DNA of 64,000 bases, from the NCBI GenBank assembly GCA_963678675.1, contig OY783197.1, forward strand, positions 29,509,470 through 29,573,469. Reading direction: 5' to 3'. Shown here in pieces: positions 25,846-37,872 of this stretch. Source of the DNA: Xiphydria camelus (Eukaryota > Arthropoda > Insecta > Hymenoptera > Xiphydriidae). The position numbers and the translations under genes are program-made. The notes beneath the pieces are model-generated. The model did not search any database. It worked only from the letters and a program-made list of their open reading frames with translations, and was not told the DNA's origin. Every line of letters begins with the position of its first letter. The stretch's first letter is position 1.

Positions 25846-25973
25846 CGAACTGCTTTTGTGCCGCTGCTTTGCGGTTGATTAAAATTTGCACTAGACGCTA
25901 AATAGTCGCACACCATTTGCACATCAACACTCGGTAAATTGTGAGAATCGGCCTTCTGATATCCTTCTTGCAT
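25846..25973 (-). pseudogene. Exon stub of the second gene of the THAP transposon
   Basis: On the minus strand ATG at 25973-25971 opens MQEGYQKADSHNLPSVDV, then MVCDYL, and ends GTKAVR at a good donor (GTAAGT just below 25846). An upstream in-frame ATG at 26030 is also possible. The pattern of a PxVDxxMVxxYL segment followed by GxKAxR resembles leaders of YqaJ-nuclease proteins carried by some insect transposons; this is recalled, not verified. No following exon survives. Confidence 0.45.
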
Positions 25974-26271
25974 TTTGAAGTTCTGAGTTAGACTACGAAT
26001 TCTGACCAAATAAATGCGGACAACTGCCATTCAATTTCTGCATGTTATCTGCGGGCGCATGGGTGGGCGGAGCGTTCGAGCTTAGAAATGACGTCAGACC
26101 AATTGGAAATCGTTCCGGCGGATCGATAAATGCCCTAACTTTATTTGTTCATAACTGCGAGTAGAGTTGTTATTTTTTCAAAATTTTTTTTTTGGTCGAT
26201 TTCTGAGCCTCTTAGTTTTCATTTCAACCTGAAATCATATTTTTCTATTTTTTTCCGAACCCCCCTATTTT

Positions 26272-29200
26272 ACCCGTGAACGATAGAGAATTTTTTTTCT
26301 TTCGCATTATACGAATGTAGGTATTGCGAGTAATTGATTAGAAGTCTCTCCACCCCTAAAGACTTTCCCCGTTTGTCATTACAGGGTAATCCGATATCAC
26401 GGATACCCTACCTCCTTCAGAGCATCGGAACGAATCAGAAGATGAGATAAAAAATAATAAGTGTCCTCGTCAGCACGTCGACACCAGCGGTAAGCCAATG
26501 CTAATTAATTCATTATTAGAATTTTGACAAGGTAACGATTAAGTGATAAGACGTCACGCCGATACGCGTAGGCACCCTTTTCTCCAACATACGTTCTCAT
26601 GCTTGGAAACATGTGTGTGTGTGATATACGTATACTCTCTCTAATTATGTATGTATACGCACGGTAGCGAATGAAAAGAAAAACTGAAAAGAACTTGTTG
26701 GCAAAATACATGGCAAAATAAATTCAGACATGTGTGTGCGTGTGCGTCCGAAGTAAAATAACCTGGATCGTACGCAGCATGCTTCGATTTCTGTAGGCAG
26801 TGCAGTGCGATCACCTTCGTGTTTTCGTTTATTCGTATATATATTTCGTAAATATATATGGTATATATATATATATACACATAGTATATATATATTTATT
26901 TATTTAATAAAGATATGATAATGGTGATGTGCCGGTATTGGCACTGAATTTCGGAGTTATAGTTCCAGTGTATATATAGCCTTGCTATTACTCATTGAAT
27001 GTCACACGAGTTTCTTTTAGTCTCTTTTCCTTTTTAGAAAAAAAAAAACTGAAAACATGAACCGTTGATACACAATCGATGCATGTTATTGTACAAAGTA
27101 TAATTTAAGAACATCTCAATGCTATATTTTTCTTATACATTTAATTTAGAATGTTTCGCAATTCGTCGTAAAATAAATACATAATATGCACATGTGTTCG
27201 AACCAAAAAGAGATCTATCTTGTATGCATCGAATCGTCACGAATTATCATTCGTGTAATTCGAAATAGTTTGAAAAGTACTTAATGCGTGCCCCTGTAGA
27301 TGTACCGAGAAACTTTCAGCTATGATATCAATCCTCACCTCGTCGGAGCGCGTCTCGTACCTAAATCAGTAACTGCCTCGCAAATCTGTACCTAGTTGAA
27401 ACTCGTAGTGGTAAATATCAACGGCTTTCGCGCAATTGCATAGATATTACGAAATATGAAATAACGGATCTCTGCGATATGGCTGATCGAATTTCGTGAA
27501 GTGGTATGGTTCTTGAAATTTCAATCTCCAATTTAGAATTAGCGAGGCTAAAAACTTCCGGATAAGGATTGTCGTGAAAATCGAATCGCTACGCGAGTTC
27601 CTACATCATATCGAATAAACGAGAATTTGATTTCGAATTCAAATTTGGCAACCATAGGTAGACTAAAAACCTCGGAATGGTGATGTTGGTGAATAACTGA
27701 CTACAGCAGCCATACAACAAAGAGTCAGGTAGGTCTGTGTCGGTATAGGTACCTACATATGTACATGTTGCCATATTTCTGTCCAGCGCGTGTCTCCATC
27801 TGGGATAATAAAACTTGTTTCAACTTTTCGTATTTTAACTGACAGCCATCCTTCCTATATGCCAAATAATAATTATAAAATATGCAAGGAAACATAAATT
27901 GTACTCATAGATGCGGCAACCTGTAGTAATCGCGACGGACGTGCTCTTGATCTTGGAGAAAGGTCGTTCGACGTGTCCTCTCACTACACACACGCGTGTA
28001 GTATATACTACATAGGTAGGTAGATAGGTACGTGATACTCCATAGTCAATTGTGAAAGGGAGAGGAGTCAGACTGCTCGTTTAAAAATGAAAGGTAAATG
28101 TCTGCGGAAACGCCGAACCTCTACGTCGAATGAACTATGCGGATGTACGTGACTACTTCCACTAAAGGAAACATCGATCTTCCTTTTCGAGATATACCGG
28201 GAAAATCATACGACAGCTACAGCGAGGGTTGCGTACGAAAAAGGAGGTATTCTTCGCACATGCTATGTATCTTGATACATAGTAAAATTCTGCAGAGTAT
28301 AGGATGAATACTATAGGTACGTAATTTTCTATGAGTTGTGTCGAAAATATCAGTTTTTTCAATATCTACTATCAGTACAGGGAAAGAAATGGTTCCATAT
28401 GACGTTCCTGCGAATGAAAAATATTTATTGTCGTTTTTAAAAACAGTAAAACGTGCTACTTTGTTCACACAAGTGGCAAGTTATTATAAATTGGATATAT
28501 TGCGTTAATTTGTACGGCTCGCATTGTCTCCTCACTAGCTCCAAAAAAAATTGCTGTATAACTTACTAAATTGGCCACCAGTTATTCTTGGAGTACGTAG
28601 ATATGAGAGATAGCATTCTGATGGCATATCGTGACGATCGTTCACTCGCAAAAGCAACGATAAACTGAAACACTTTGTGTTATACACATTTGGAGAGTAT
28701 AATAATAGGTACCCACACCAACCAAATTTCCTAAATACGAGTATGACGCGAAGTATAAGCCTACATTTCAAAAGCTGGTTCCTTGAGTAAACCGATGATG
28801 TGGAGGTTGATTATTTCCACATGCACTGCAGGGGCATGGCGAGGAAGCTGTCCATAGGACATTAGAATTGGACAAGTTCGTAAAGGATAAAGCGATGTGC
28901 GACAAAGAGGCTCTCTATGCGTTCCATCAGGGTTATTCGATGTTCTCGCCCGCCCTTGGGCAGTACTTATCCTACTCGCCGTGTCTCTTTATAGAGCTTG
29001 TCCTATAATATTGACGTATGACAATACCACGGTAGTTGAATTTTTTTTTAAAATCAGCATGATCGGATCTATCGCGGGAATACATATAGGTACATTTTTT
29101 CGTAGCACGCATCGTAATCCTTGCTCGAAGGGTGATACTAACTAAAGTTAATCAAGTTTTTTCTCTCTCTTCTATTCTTTCTTTTTACGGAAAAAGAATA

Positions 29201-30970
29201 AAACTCATCGCACAGTAGCACAGGCCTACGGCTTCTGGCCGGTTTTTAATGAGGAAGCTAATGACCTGGATTCGGCTAATGCCGTGCTCGTGGTCAGAGC
29301 GATCGCTGTACAATACGAGGATACACCGAACAGGTCGGATAGAGCGAGGGTATTCGTCAGACAGGGAACCCTCTGTAGTGTTTGGTAATAATCAATGGAC
29401 TGCTGCTGTATTGTTGCTCTTCGAGGCGGAACGAGTACCTACTATACGTACACGTGTTGGAATATGTGAATGATATCCCCGTTTTGGCGTGTGAGCTTTT
29501 CTTAGAATCGGTAATCGGTATCTCGGAGCGGGTGTTGGAGAAGATGAAGGAGTGGATCGAGGGAAACGTCCTGATACTTGGAAAAGGGGATGCCTGCTAC
29601 AGGGTTGGCCTCGTAATCGGATAGTTGGCAAGTGCGGCCATTCAGGGTAAGAGCGGGATGAAAACGCTCCGACTGAAGTGCGAGTTCAAAGTCGAGGCGG
29701 CACCGGTTATACTGCTGCGTACGTAGGGATGCTACTCGGAAGGACACGAATACTTTGAGACAGATTAAAAATTGTTCCGGGAGAGTAGGGCGACGTTGTT
29801 GGTTCTGACCTTTCCGAGAGAGGTACGACTTTTAGGCTAGCAGAGGAATGCCACAGAGCTGTGCACTGTCGCCAGGTGTCGAGATGCAAACAGGTCAAAG
29901 AGCTTCTTGGTCATTCGAAGGCTCGGGATAAAGCGACTGCGCGCATCTCCGAACTCGATAAACATGATGAGAAAATTAATTGTGAGATTCGCACATCCGC
30001 AAGATGCTTCCGTTTGGTACGGAATCATTTTTCGTGTCTCTTATTGAGATACATACATATTATGTATGTATAATATTATAATTGCTTTGGATGCATCCGA
30101 TTTGTCAATCGATAAATAGAAGTGATTTTTCGAGCAATCGATATCCTCGTTAAAAAAGTTCCAGTCTTACGAATATTCCACGAGATAAATTTAATATCGA
30201 GGTAAACAAATCAGTGGTACGTTCCCCGACTACTTTGAGGCTCTGAGAAAAGACCCCGATAATAATTGTTGTAAGTTATTAATCGTATAGGTATGCACTT
30301 TTGTCCAGTTTCGTTGAAACTCTCTCCTTTGCAAACAAGTTTTCGATCGACCGAAAGAGAGAGTGTTTACGACGAAGAGGGAGAGAGAAGCGAAGGGGAA
30401 ACGGAGAAGAGACTTGAGCCGAATAGAGAGAACGTGTCGTTGAGTTTTATTAACAGTGAAACATCCTGCAAAGTGAACGAAGAATGTGATCCACGTGTAT
30501 TCCTGCGATAAAAAATTGTAAAATTACAGCCAGGCTGCTTTGAAGAGAGGGTGAGAAGGAGAGAAGAGCTCATCTCCTGACACTTGAAAGCAAGTGTTTC
30601 GGCAATATCAATGCTGTCGTGTACTTAAACTTATTACCTTTTCCACGATCGTTAAAATTCGCAAACCATACGCGCGCGCGCGGTAATCAGTGGAAAAGAA
30701 TAGCCGAGAGGGACGAAACGCTTCAGCGAAATCGCACGGCGTCCAGGGGAGCGAAATCGGAGAACGCGCGTCGCACGCGCGGTTCTGCGTTTCGTGCAGA
30801 CGCGAGATCATCGAGCCCGTGGAGAACGCCCGAAGCGCGAATTTCTCTGGCGCGGCTCTGGGTCACGGCCGCAGTGGGGAACCGGCTCGACTCGATTCTT
30901 CGTCTTCTCGCGGGGCTCACACATGACCACTCTCCCCCACTATCCTTCCTTCCGGTATTTCATCACGTTG
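26272..30970. other. Large intergenic stretch, no gene seen
   Basis: It holds a (TA)n-rich block at about 26835-26900 and dispersed TACATA-type repeats. I looked for the family exon signature (hydrophobic core ending in CA, or His-Val-Pro after an acceptor) on both strands and saw none. The GC-rich part at 30640-30940 has long open frames on both strands but no start or splice support. Confidence 0.4.
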
Positions 30971-30971
30971 G

Positions 30972-30980
30972 TATATATAG
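30972..30980 (+). promoter_or_regulatory. TATA box of gene D
   Basis: TATATATAG lies about 100 bases above the ATG at 31082, in a good position for transcription from about 31005. Confidence 0.6.
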
Positions 30981-31081
30981 GCTCGAGAGATCAAACATAT
31001 ATATAACAGTGTATACTTTGCTGCCGCGGAGAGCAGAGCAAAACAGGAAAGACGCACGTGCTGCGCCCATCTGCAAAAACC

Positions 31082-31381
31082 ATGGCGCACCGATTCTCCG
31101 TAAGGGATTAAACTTGCCGTCTCTCTACGTTGCGCGTTATCAATATTGATCGATTGCCGCCGAAAAGAAAATGGACATTTTTAGTTTTCTCCGCGAGAGG
31201 GGAGTCTGATTATATCGATTGCGATCGGGACAGTGCAGAAATATCGACCACGACCGTGTCGATTTGTGTGTCTTTTGTACAATAATTTTTCTCGAAACGT
31301 CTCGCATCAGCTGATGAGTCATTTTCGCCGTGTTTGATCGCAGTGAAATATCAATTAGAATGTCTCTCTCTCTCTCCCTCT

Positions 31382-31428
<47 letters not shown>

Positions 31429-34400
31429 TGATATTTCGCTAGGGAAACCTTTACTTTTATTATATTTTTGGGGGATGATATCTGCAGGCTTTTTAACGCG
31501 AAGAAAAAAAAAGATCAACGACACGATAAACATTCATTTTTCTTTTCGACCGATTGATTTTTCCAGTAGCATGTCGCGATACATTCTGATTCTCGAATAC
31601 CGATAGTACTGTATTTCGTTGCAGATGAAATGCATCGCTCTCGCCGCATTCGTCGCAGTCGCCGCAGCAACATTCGGCCACGAACAGTAAGGCTATCCGC
31701 TGTGTCATCTTTTCGTACCTACGGTTAACCGTGCAAAGTATCCGAGTATCCGCTCAGATTCATTTTTGATAGAAACACACACCACAAGGGCAAATCGTGT
31801 TGCCGATATTACGCGATGAATCGAGGGGTTGGAATTGTGAGTAGTTGTCCGATCAGACCATGATATCATGTGGTTTGGCGAAAACTGAAAGTGAATCGGA
31901 TTATCACGATCGTTGGATTACGCTGGGACTCGAGCGAATGTCAGTGTAGCGCGATGATGTGAAATTCGTACCTATATACCAATTTCAGCCCCGAGCAGTG
32001 ATCAACACAAATCCAACTTTCTTTAAATCTGCTGGAATTGAAAATAATTCCGTTGATTAGCGACTACGTTTCTTTGTCCTTGAACAGAACTCTAAACTCG
32101 TCGAGATAAAAAAAAGTGGTTCCTTCCGCGTAACGAGTGTTTGGGGTATAAGGATTTAAGGTCCATCGAAAATAAGTCAATTCAGTTGATATTATTCGAA
32201 TGTTTGAAACATTCGAAACAAACATTACTCAGCATTCTCTTTCAATTGCGGATCTATTTAAAATGAGGAATTAATTTGTTCGCTCATTTGTACAGAGTTG
32301 TCCCACTTTATTTTGATAGTCTACAATAAATTATGTATCTATCACGTTCTCTCGCGAAAACAACGTGGTTCGCCCATACGTCGAGATCTTTTTCCCTTTA
32401 AATATTAATTTCTTTTTCCAGAAAATATTAAGCGCTCGAATAACGAAATATTTTCAAGTGCAGATGTCCCCGTGTTCATTAAAGGGGCGAATTAAATAAA
32501 ATGAAACAGTAGTCCACCGTGACGGAAAATGTACGATACAGACTTTATATGCCGTAATGCCGTAGCTATTCGCCACGAATGGTCATGCAAATACAATTAC
32601 TCGAAATTATCGTCACATTTGCACAGAGTCTTTGGCGTGAAAAATCGCGAGAAAAAATATCCCGAGTACCTCGTGATTTTCTCACGTCAACGTACACGGG
32701 TGAACGCAACGAATTCATTCGAACGAATAGAGCCGAAACACGCGGTTAATTTCCAGACGCTCGAGACATTGTTGAAAATTTAATCATGTCGCATGAACGT
32801 CACGGCATGAAACGTATTTACGTGATTCCAAAAAATATCGATTCGACATTGTAACTCAAAGGACTTGCCGTATAACGATCGAACGTGTTATACGCGAAAA
32901 GAATAACAAGAGGGACAAATTATACGGAGAGCGCATGATAAATACGACTCGACAATTACAATATAAAACCACTTTCAGGCACTATCTCTCTACCTCATCC
33001 GCTCCTTGGAAAAGAATATCACAATCGCGGTTTCGTGTTTCCAATTCTTCGAACCCGATGAGCATTCCGCCTTGATCGGTCCTCGTATTTTTACAGCGTT
33101 CACATAAGGATCCACGTGCCGGAGGTGATACAAGACGTACACCATGAAAAGAAGATCATCAAATACCACGAAGAGCACGGAGGTCACGACGGTGGTGACA
33201 CGCACGTTGAGATCACCAGCCCCGGTATCGGCGGAGGTTTCGGGGGTGGTCACGACTTCGGAGGTGGATTCGGGGGTGGACACGGCGGCGCTTTTGGTGG
33301 AGGTCACGGTGGCGGTTTCGGCGGAGGCCACGGTGGCGGTTTCGGCGGAGGACATGGCGGCGGTTTCGGTGGAGGCCACAGTGGGGGTGATCACAGCACC
33401 GTTATTATTTCCGATTCCGGCCACGGAGGATTCGGCGGAGGACACGGGGATATCGGCGGAGGTTTCGGAGGTAAATAGTATAAACTTGTATATTTCTCTT
33501 CGGGGCATCGAATAATAATAATCTACGCGGCATACGCTACATGCGCGTACGTATACGTTATACATAAGTATGCATGCGTATACGATAAAACGCGTTATAT
33601 GTAAATATGTACCTATACGTATTATGTGTACGGAGGAAAAAGTACTTACTCGTCATTCGGATCGATCAGACCGTGCCGTCGCGTCGTGGGCGACGAATCG
33701 AATACTTGGCAAATTCGATGAAACTTTGATCAACCGTGCTAAAGATTGCTCATCGTCGCGGTGAGCTTTCCTTTCTCCTTCGTGATCCATTCGGCATTCC
33801 ATCTTGCGAGCAAACAAGCGAGAGAAGGAAGAGAAAAGAGTCTTTGGAAATTTGGAAAGAGACAACGCACTTGGCGACAGAAGGAGCCTCTCTGAAGGCG
33901 GGTTCTCCCTTTTCTCCAACTCAAAAGTGGAATGAGCTTTTTTCACTTCTCGCTCTCGCTCCGGTTGAAAAACGTTTCTCGTTTTCCTACCGGTTGAGCG
34001 TCAAAATCGCTCCGTTTCGATCAACTTATCGAGCCATCCGCTCGTTCGACGAGCAGGAAGAACGAACGGCGAGGAGTCTGCTCGTGTATCAACACCGGTT
34101 CCATTAAGACTCTTCTCGCTGTGCGGCGTCTCCTTCGGTCGATACGACGAGAGAAAGTCTTTTCGACCCGCGAGTTGTTCGCACACTCGCGTTCCGTCGT
34201 TTGAAAATATGTTTCACGCGTGTGTGTGCAATCAACTTCTGTCCCTGCGATGAACAAAAGTCCTCTCATTTTCAGGCGGTCACGGAGACATCGGTAGTTT
34301 CGGAGGTGGTCACGGTGATTTCGGCAGCGGAGGCCACGGTGATTTAGGGAGTGGTTACGGAGGTGGGCACCACGATGGTGGGGACATCGGTGGTGGTTAC

Positions 34401-34778
34401 GGCGGAGGTAGCTTCGGTGGTGGCCACGGAGGTGGAGACGATCATTCGTTTGGCTCCGGTAGCTACGGAAACAGCATATCCAGTGGATTCGGTAGCAGGT
34501 AATCAAAACACTGGGTACCTACCGCCACAGTCCTGACGCGATACCTATTAGTTTTCCTGTTTGAGATAATATGTATATCCTCTTGTGCGTTCTGATGTCT
34601 TTTCCCATTCAGCGGACACGGTGGATCATCCGTCGGTGCGCACAGCTACAGTTCCGGCGGTGGCTACGATTCCTACTCGAGCGGTTACGGTGGATCGTCG
34701 TCTCACGGCGGGGGAGATTCTTACTCCTCGGGCGGCGGAGGGCACGGAGGATTCGCGGGCTACCACAAAAAAAAGTAG
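31082..34778 (+). CDS. IHVP-family secreted protein D, long glycine-rich type
   Basis: Five exons join in frame to 280 codons: 31082-31099 (MAHRFS, with a strong AAACCATGG start), 31625-31686 (MKCIALAAFVAVAAATFGHE, ending in CA before GTAAGG), 33097-33470, 34276-34498 and 34613-34778 (TAG). His27 is split by intron 2 and followed by VHIRIHVPEVIQDVHHEKK, the family motif. Residues 50-280 are Gly-rich: first GGGFGGGHGG repeats with His, then Tyr/Ser-rich GGYGGGS and SSGGGYDSYSSG blocks, ending YHKKK. Gly/Tyr/His repeats behind a signal peptide suit a cuticular or silk-like matrix protein. The donor after exon 3 is followed at once by an in-frame TAG, so intron retention gives a protein ending GGK at 33478. 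AATAAA at 35359 implies a 3' untranslated region of about 600 bases. Confidence 0.88.
31362..31424. repeat. (TC)n microsatellite with a C-run, intron 1 of gene D
   Basis: A CT dinucleotide run interrupted by about a dozen C residues. Confidence 0.9.
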
Positions 34779-35014
34779 ACCAGCGGCTACCACTCCAGCC
34801 GAGTTTCGTTTCTCCGCGAGAGATTTCCCCTCGGTTGGACCAGTCGCGGGCACACGCGAAGGCTCGTCCGGGTGAATCGGCCGATATTTTCACCGCGATA
34901 AGCATCGAACCGTGGGGGATTTGTTCACTGTGTACGGACACCCTCGTCGATCTTCCTCCGACCATTCTCTACGAAAATACCTTCGCGCTGTCTTTCTCGC
35001 GTGTACGTTGTTGG

Positions 35015-35041
35015 TTTTTTTTTTTTTTTTTTTTTTTTTTT
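35015..35041. repeat. Poly-T tract in the 3' region of gene D
   Basis: 27 consecutive T inside the presumed 3' untranslated region. Confidence 0.9.
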
Positions 35042-35358
35042 CAGTCGTACATATCAGCGAGGACGTACGTATACTATGGTTAATGTCAACCTCCTTTCAG
35101 CGCGAACGTATGAACGATAATTCGATTCTTCCTCGATTTCGAACTACAAATTCGAGATCACGATCGCGTCAACGTAAAAGACAGACGAGTCCTTGTGCTC
35201 ACGGCTCTTCGCGAGTCATCATCGATCATCCCATGCATTGCGCGTCAATGCATACTCATGCAACTGTAACTCATCTCCCCGTCTATCCAATTATCGTTTT
35301 GACGAATTGTTTTGTTATGTTTGTATTATATTTTCTGTAAATATTGTTGTACTATTCT

Positions 35359-35364
35359 AATAAA
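35359..35364 (+). terminator. Poly(A) signal of gene D
   Basis: AATAAA in AT-rich context, about 580 bases after the stop, with no earlier canonical signal noticed. Confidence 0.55.
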
Positions 35365-35379
35365 CCGTTTTATACATAT

Positions 35380-37872
35380 GTATTTGTCGCGTACGATTTT
35401 TCACGACAACCCTCCCGATCGTGCGAAATGTGGGTAAATGACTGCGGCAAGAGTGGCAAAAGTTCGTTTGAATGTTGTCGTCGTAAGATCATTGAAGGTA
35501 CTTATATCGTTGCTATCCGCAAAGAGGATATATGGTACGTATTTGGTGTTTCCCAGAAAGAAAACTCTGGTAAGGTCTTAACCAGGTTCCGGACTTGTAA
35601 TTCAATCAGGTTTCGAATTATTCGATCTAAACGTAATCAGGGCCTCGAGAGGTAGAGTTATCATATGTACAATGTGTGTTTATGGCTTGTACGAGCGGGG
35701 TACTGCGCAACGTACGGTCCATTAGTGAAATATCATTGACCGGAAATTTCTGCGCGTAGCATACGCGCATCCAGTCTTAAAATTCAATTCTATAATATTT
35801 CGCTCAGAGGAATTTCGTCCATCTGTCCGTCCATGCGAGAAGAACTCTTGAAAAAAGGAAACGAAAGTTTCAAATTCAAAAGATCGTTTTTCGGCCCGTC
35901 CGTATGCCCGTTGGTAAGTCTGTCAGTTTGTCCGTTGAATCGTTGTGCAGTTAAAAAATTCTTTGGAATGGGAAAAAAAAAGAAGATGAAAAGGATTTAA
36001 TCTCAGAGCTGATGTGCTACGTATAATTTGGAAAAAATCATTACAATATCGGATACACAGCTTTCGAGTGATTGACGAACGAATACATATAAGGGCTTGG
36101 AGAACCTCAGCGTACGTCTGTGTATCAATAGTTAGTTACACGATGGAAGGAGCAAGTAGATGAGTAAGTTTTTGGTCCGCCGAGCTGTGCAGAGATATCG
36201 TTCCTTCGATCACGCGACCATTGATACACAGATGTATGCTGAGGTTTACTTTGCACGTGGATAAGGATTGTCGGAAGCCACAGCAAAATTAAAGGGCATC
36301 TCCTCCGTGATATTTTCTGTTCCAATTCAACGTTGCATAGGTCGACGGTGCCGTAGAAATTTGTCCACGCTTCCGCTTTTGTACGGTAAACATTTAACCG
36401 AGTTTGTACATTGCGATGATGAGAATTGTTTGTGGGCCTCAGGATTGAAGCTTAACATAACGTTATCTCTCAAGTAATGACTCGCGTGTAGTAATTAAAA
36501 AGAGAATAGCGATATCCGAGAACCTCTCCACAATATTTTTTCACGTCCGGAAATCACGTAAATTACATATGTCCGGCAAATTGAATTTCCCCATTCTTCC
36601 GCGAGCAGTTGAATTTCTCTTTGCGGTACGTTTCCGATACGTATTACTCCACTCGTATTGCCCACTCTACGCGTAAGTCCAGCAGTGAGACCCCATAAAA
36701 CCGAAAGCTCCAAAAGACACATCTCCAAGGGCTCGGCGTCGAAGACATCTCAACGAGCTTGGCGACGGAGCATCGAAACAGTCCAATGGAACGGTGGTAC
36801 TCGCGTGTATCTCTTTTCCTTCTATTCCGTGTGATAAGACAGCGAGTATGTGTGTAGTACTCTTTATGACAGAGATCACGAATTCTTTAAGGTGTCTCCA
36901 AGGGGTCCCTGGGTTATCAATCGAGAGGCTCGTACACCTGGCATCGAAGAAGCAGACCTACCGCAGCCAAGCTTTCATGTGATCAGTGATACATTTTCCA
37001 GCCGTGGAAGTCGTAATATAGGTACCTATGTATGTATGTACATACATATATCACGTGGATTAAAGGAGAAAGAGTACGAGTAACGAACGAGTAACGGTAC
37101 TCGACGATCGTCATTAATCCGAAATTTCCCTGCAATCGTTACCCGCTCACCTCGTGAGAGAGTGTCCCTTTTAAGAATCTCATACGCGAACCAATGACCG
37201 AGTACTAGAAAGTCCGACGAAGAAAAACCGTGATGTAACAGTGTACCACCAAACGGAACAACCGCTTTCATATTTGCGCAATTCGATCTTATTGTAATGG
37301 TCTGCTGAGAAAAGGAAAAGACGCGTGTGTGTCCATTGCTAAATTTGCCCTGGGATAATGTTCGAAATACACGCGAGAGACTATCAACTCGAGAGAAACA
37401 TTCTCGAAGAGGAACTCGGAAGCGGGTAGGTACGCCTACCGCTCAGACGTATGCATCGGGCTATAACAAGTTGGCGCGCTCTCTCTGTATGGTTGCAGGT
37501 AGAGGTTGAGAAAATAAGATGAATCTGCGAAAAAAAATAAGCCGGAACACTTTCTACATATACATCATTGGCGTATATCATGACACACACCACGTGAGCG
37601 TTTCTCTTTCATCGCGTGGAAAGCGTGTGAGATTTACGGGAGCGTGCAATCTACGCGGATACATTCGATTTGTGCACCTACGAAAAAGAAATGGCATAGG
37701 TAAGCCAGCGAATGTATTTCACCATTGAGGAATCCGAATGTCGGAGAGCAGTCGGAGTTGAGTCGTGGGCGTTGCTAAAAACGTTTGCACCGTTATCGCA
37801 TTATATACGCATATCGACGACATATGTATGTATGTATGTATTTCAACGTATTTCGATAAAAGATCATCTATA
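35380..37872. other. Intergenic after gene D, no gene seen
   Basis: No splice-supported exon or recognisable repeat was found. Confidence 0.4.

Larger units (their letters stand above)
24838..26271. mobile_element. Deletion derivative of a THAP-encoding DNA transposon (ISL2EU-like?)
   Basis: AAAATAGGGAGGTTCGG at 24838-24854 is repeated inverted at 26255-26271 with one mismatch. Between them a plus-strand gene start encodes a THAP-domain fragment (25119-25439) and a minus-strand exon (25973-25846) points at it. The space between is extremely AT-rich and flanked by a perfect 60-base direct repeat. Convergent gene stubs with the middle replaced indicate an internally deleted two-gene element. 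Transposons of the ISL2EU group pair a THAP-containing transposase with a YqaJ-type nuclease; that assignment is inference from the THAP fragment and a vague YqaJ-leader resemblance of the minus exon. Confidence 0.6.

Noticed and set aside
30619..31149. 176-codon Arg-rich plus-strand frame above gene D
   Set aside because: It overlaps the promoter and first exon of gene D in another frame, in GC-rich sequence; no domain and no start context.
32990..33565. 191-codon minus-strand frame rich in Thr/Ala/Ser
   Set aside because: It is the antisense shadow of the Gly-rich exon 3 of gene D; GC-rich repeats leave several frames open.
34021..34506. Minus-strand frame rich in Arg/His
   Set aside because: Antisense of exon 4 of gene D.
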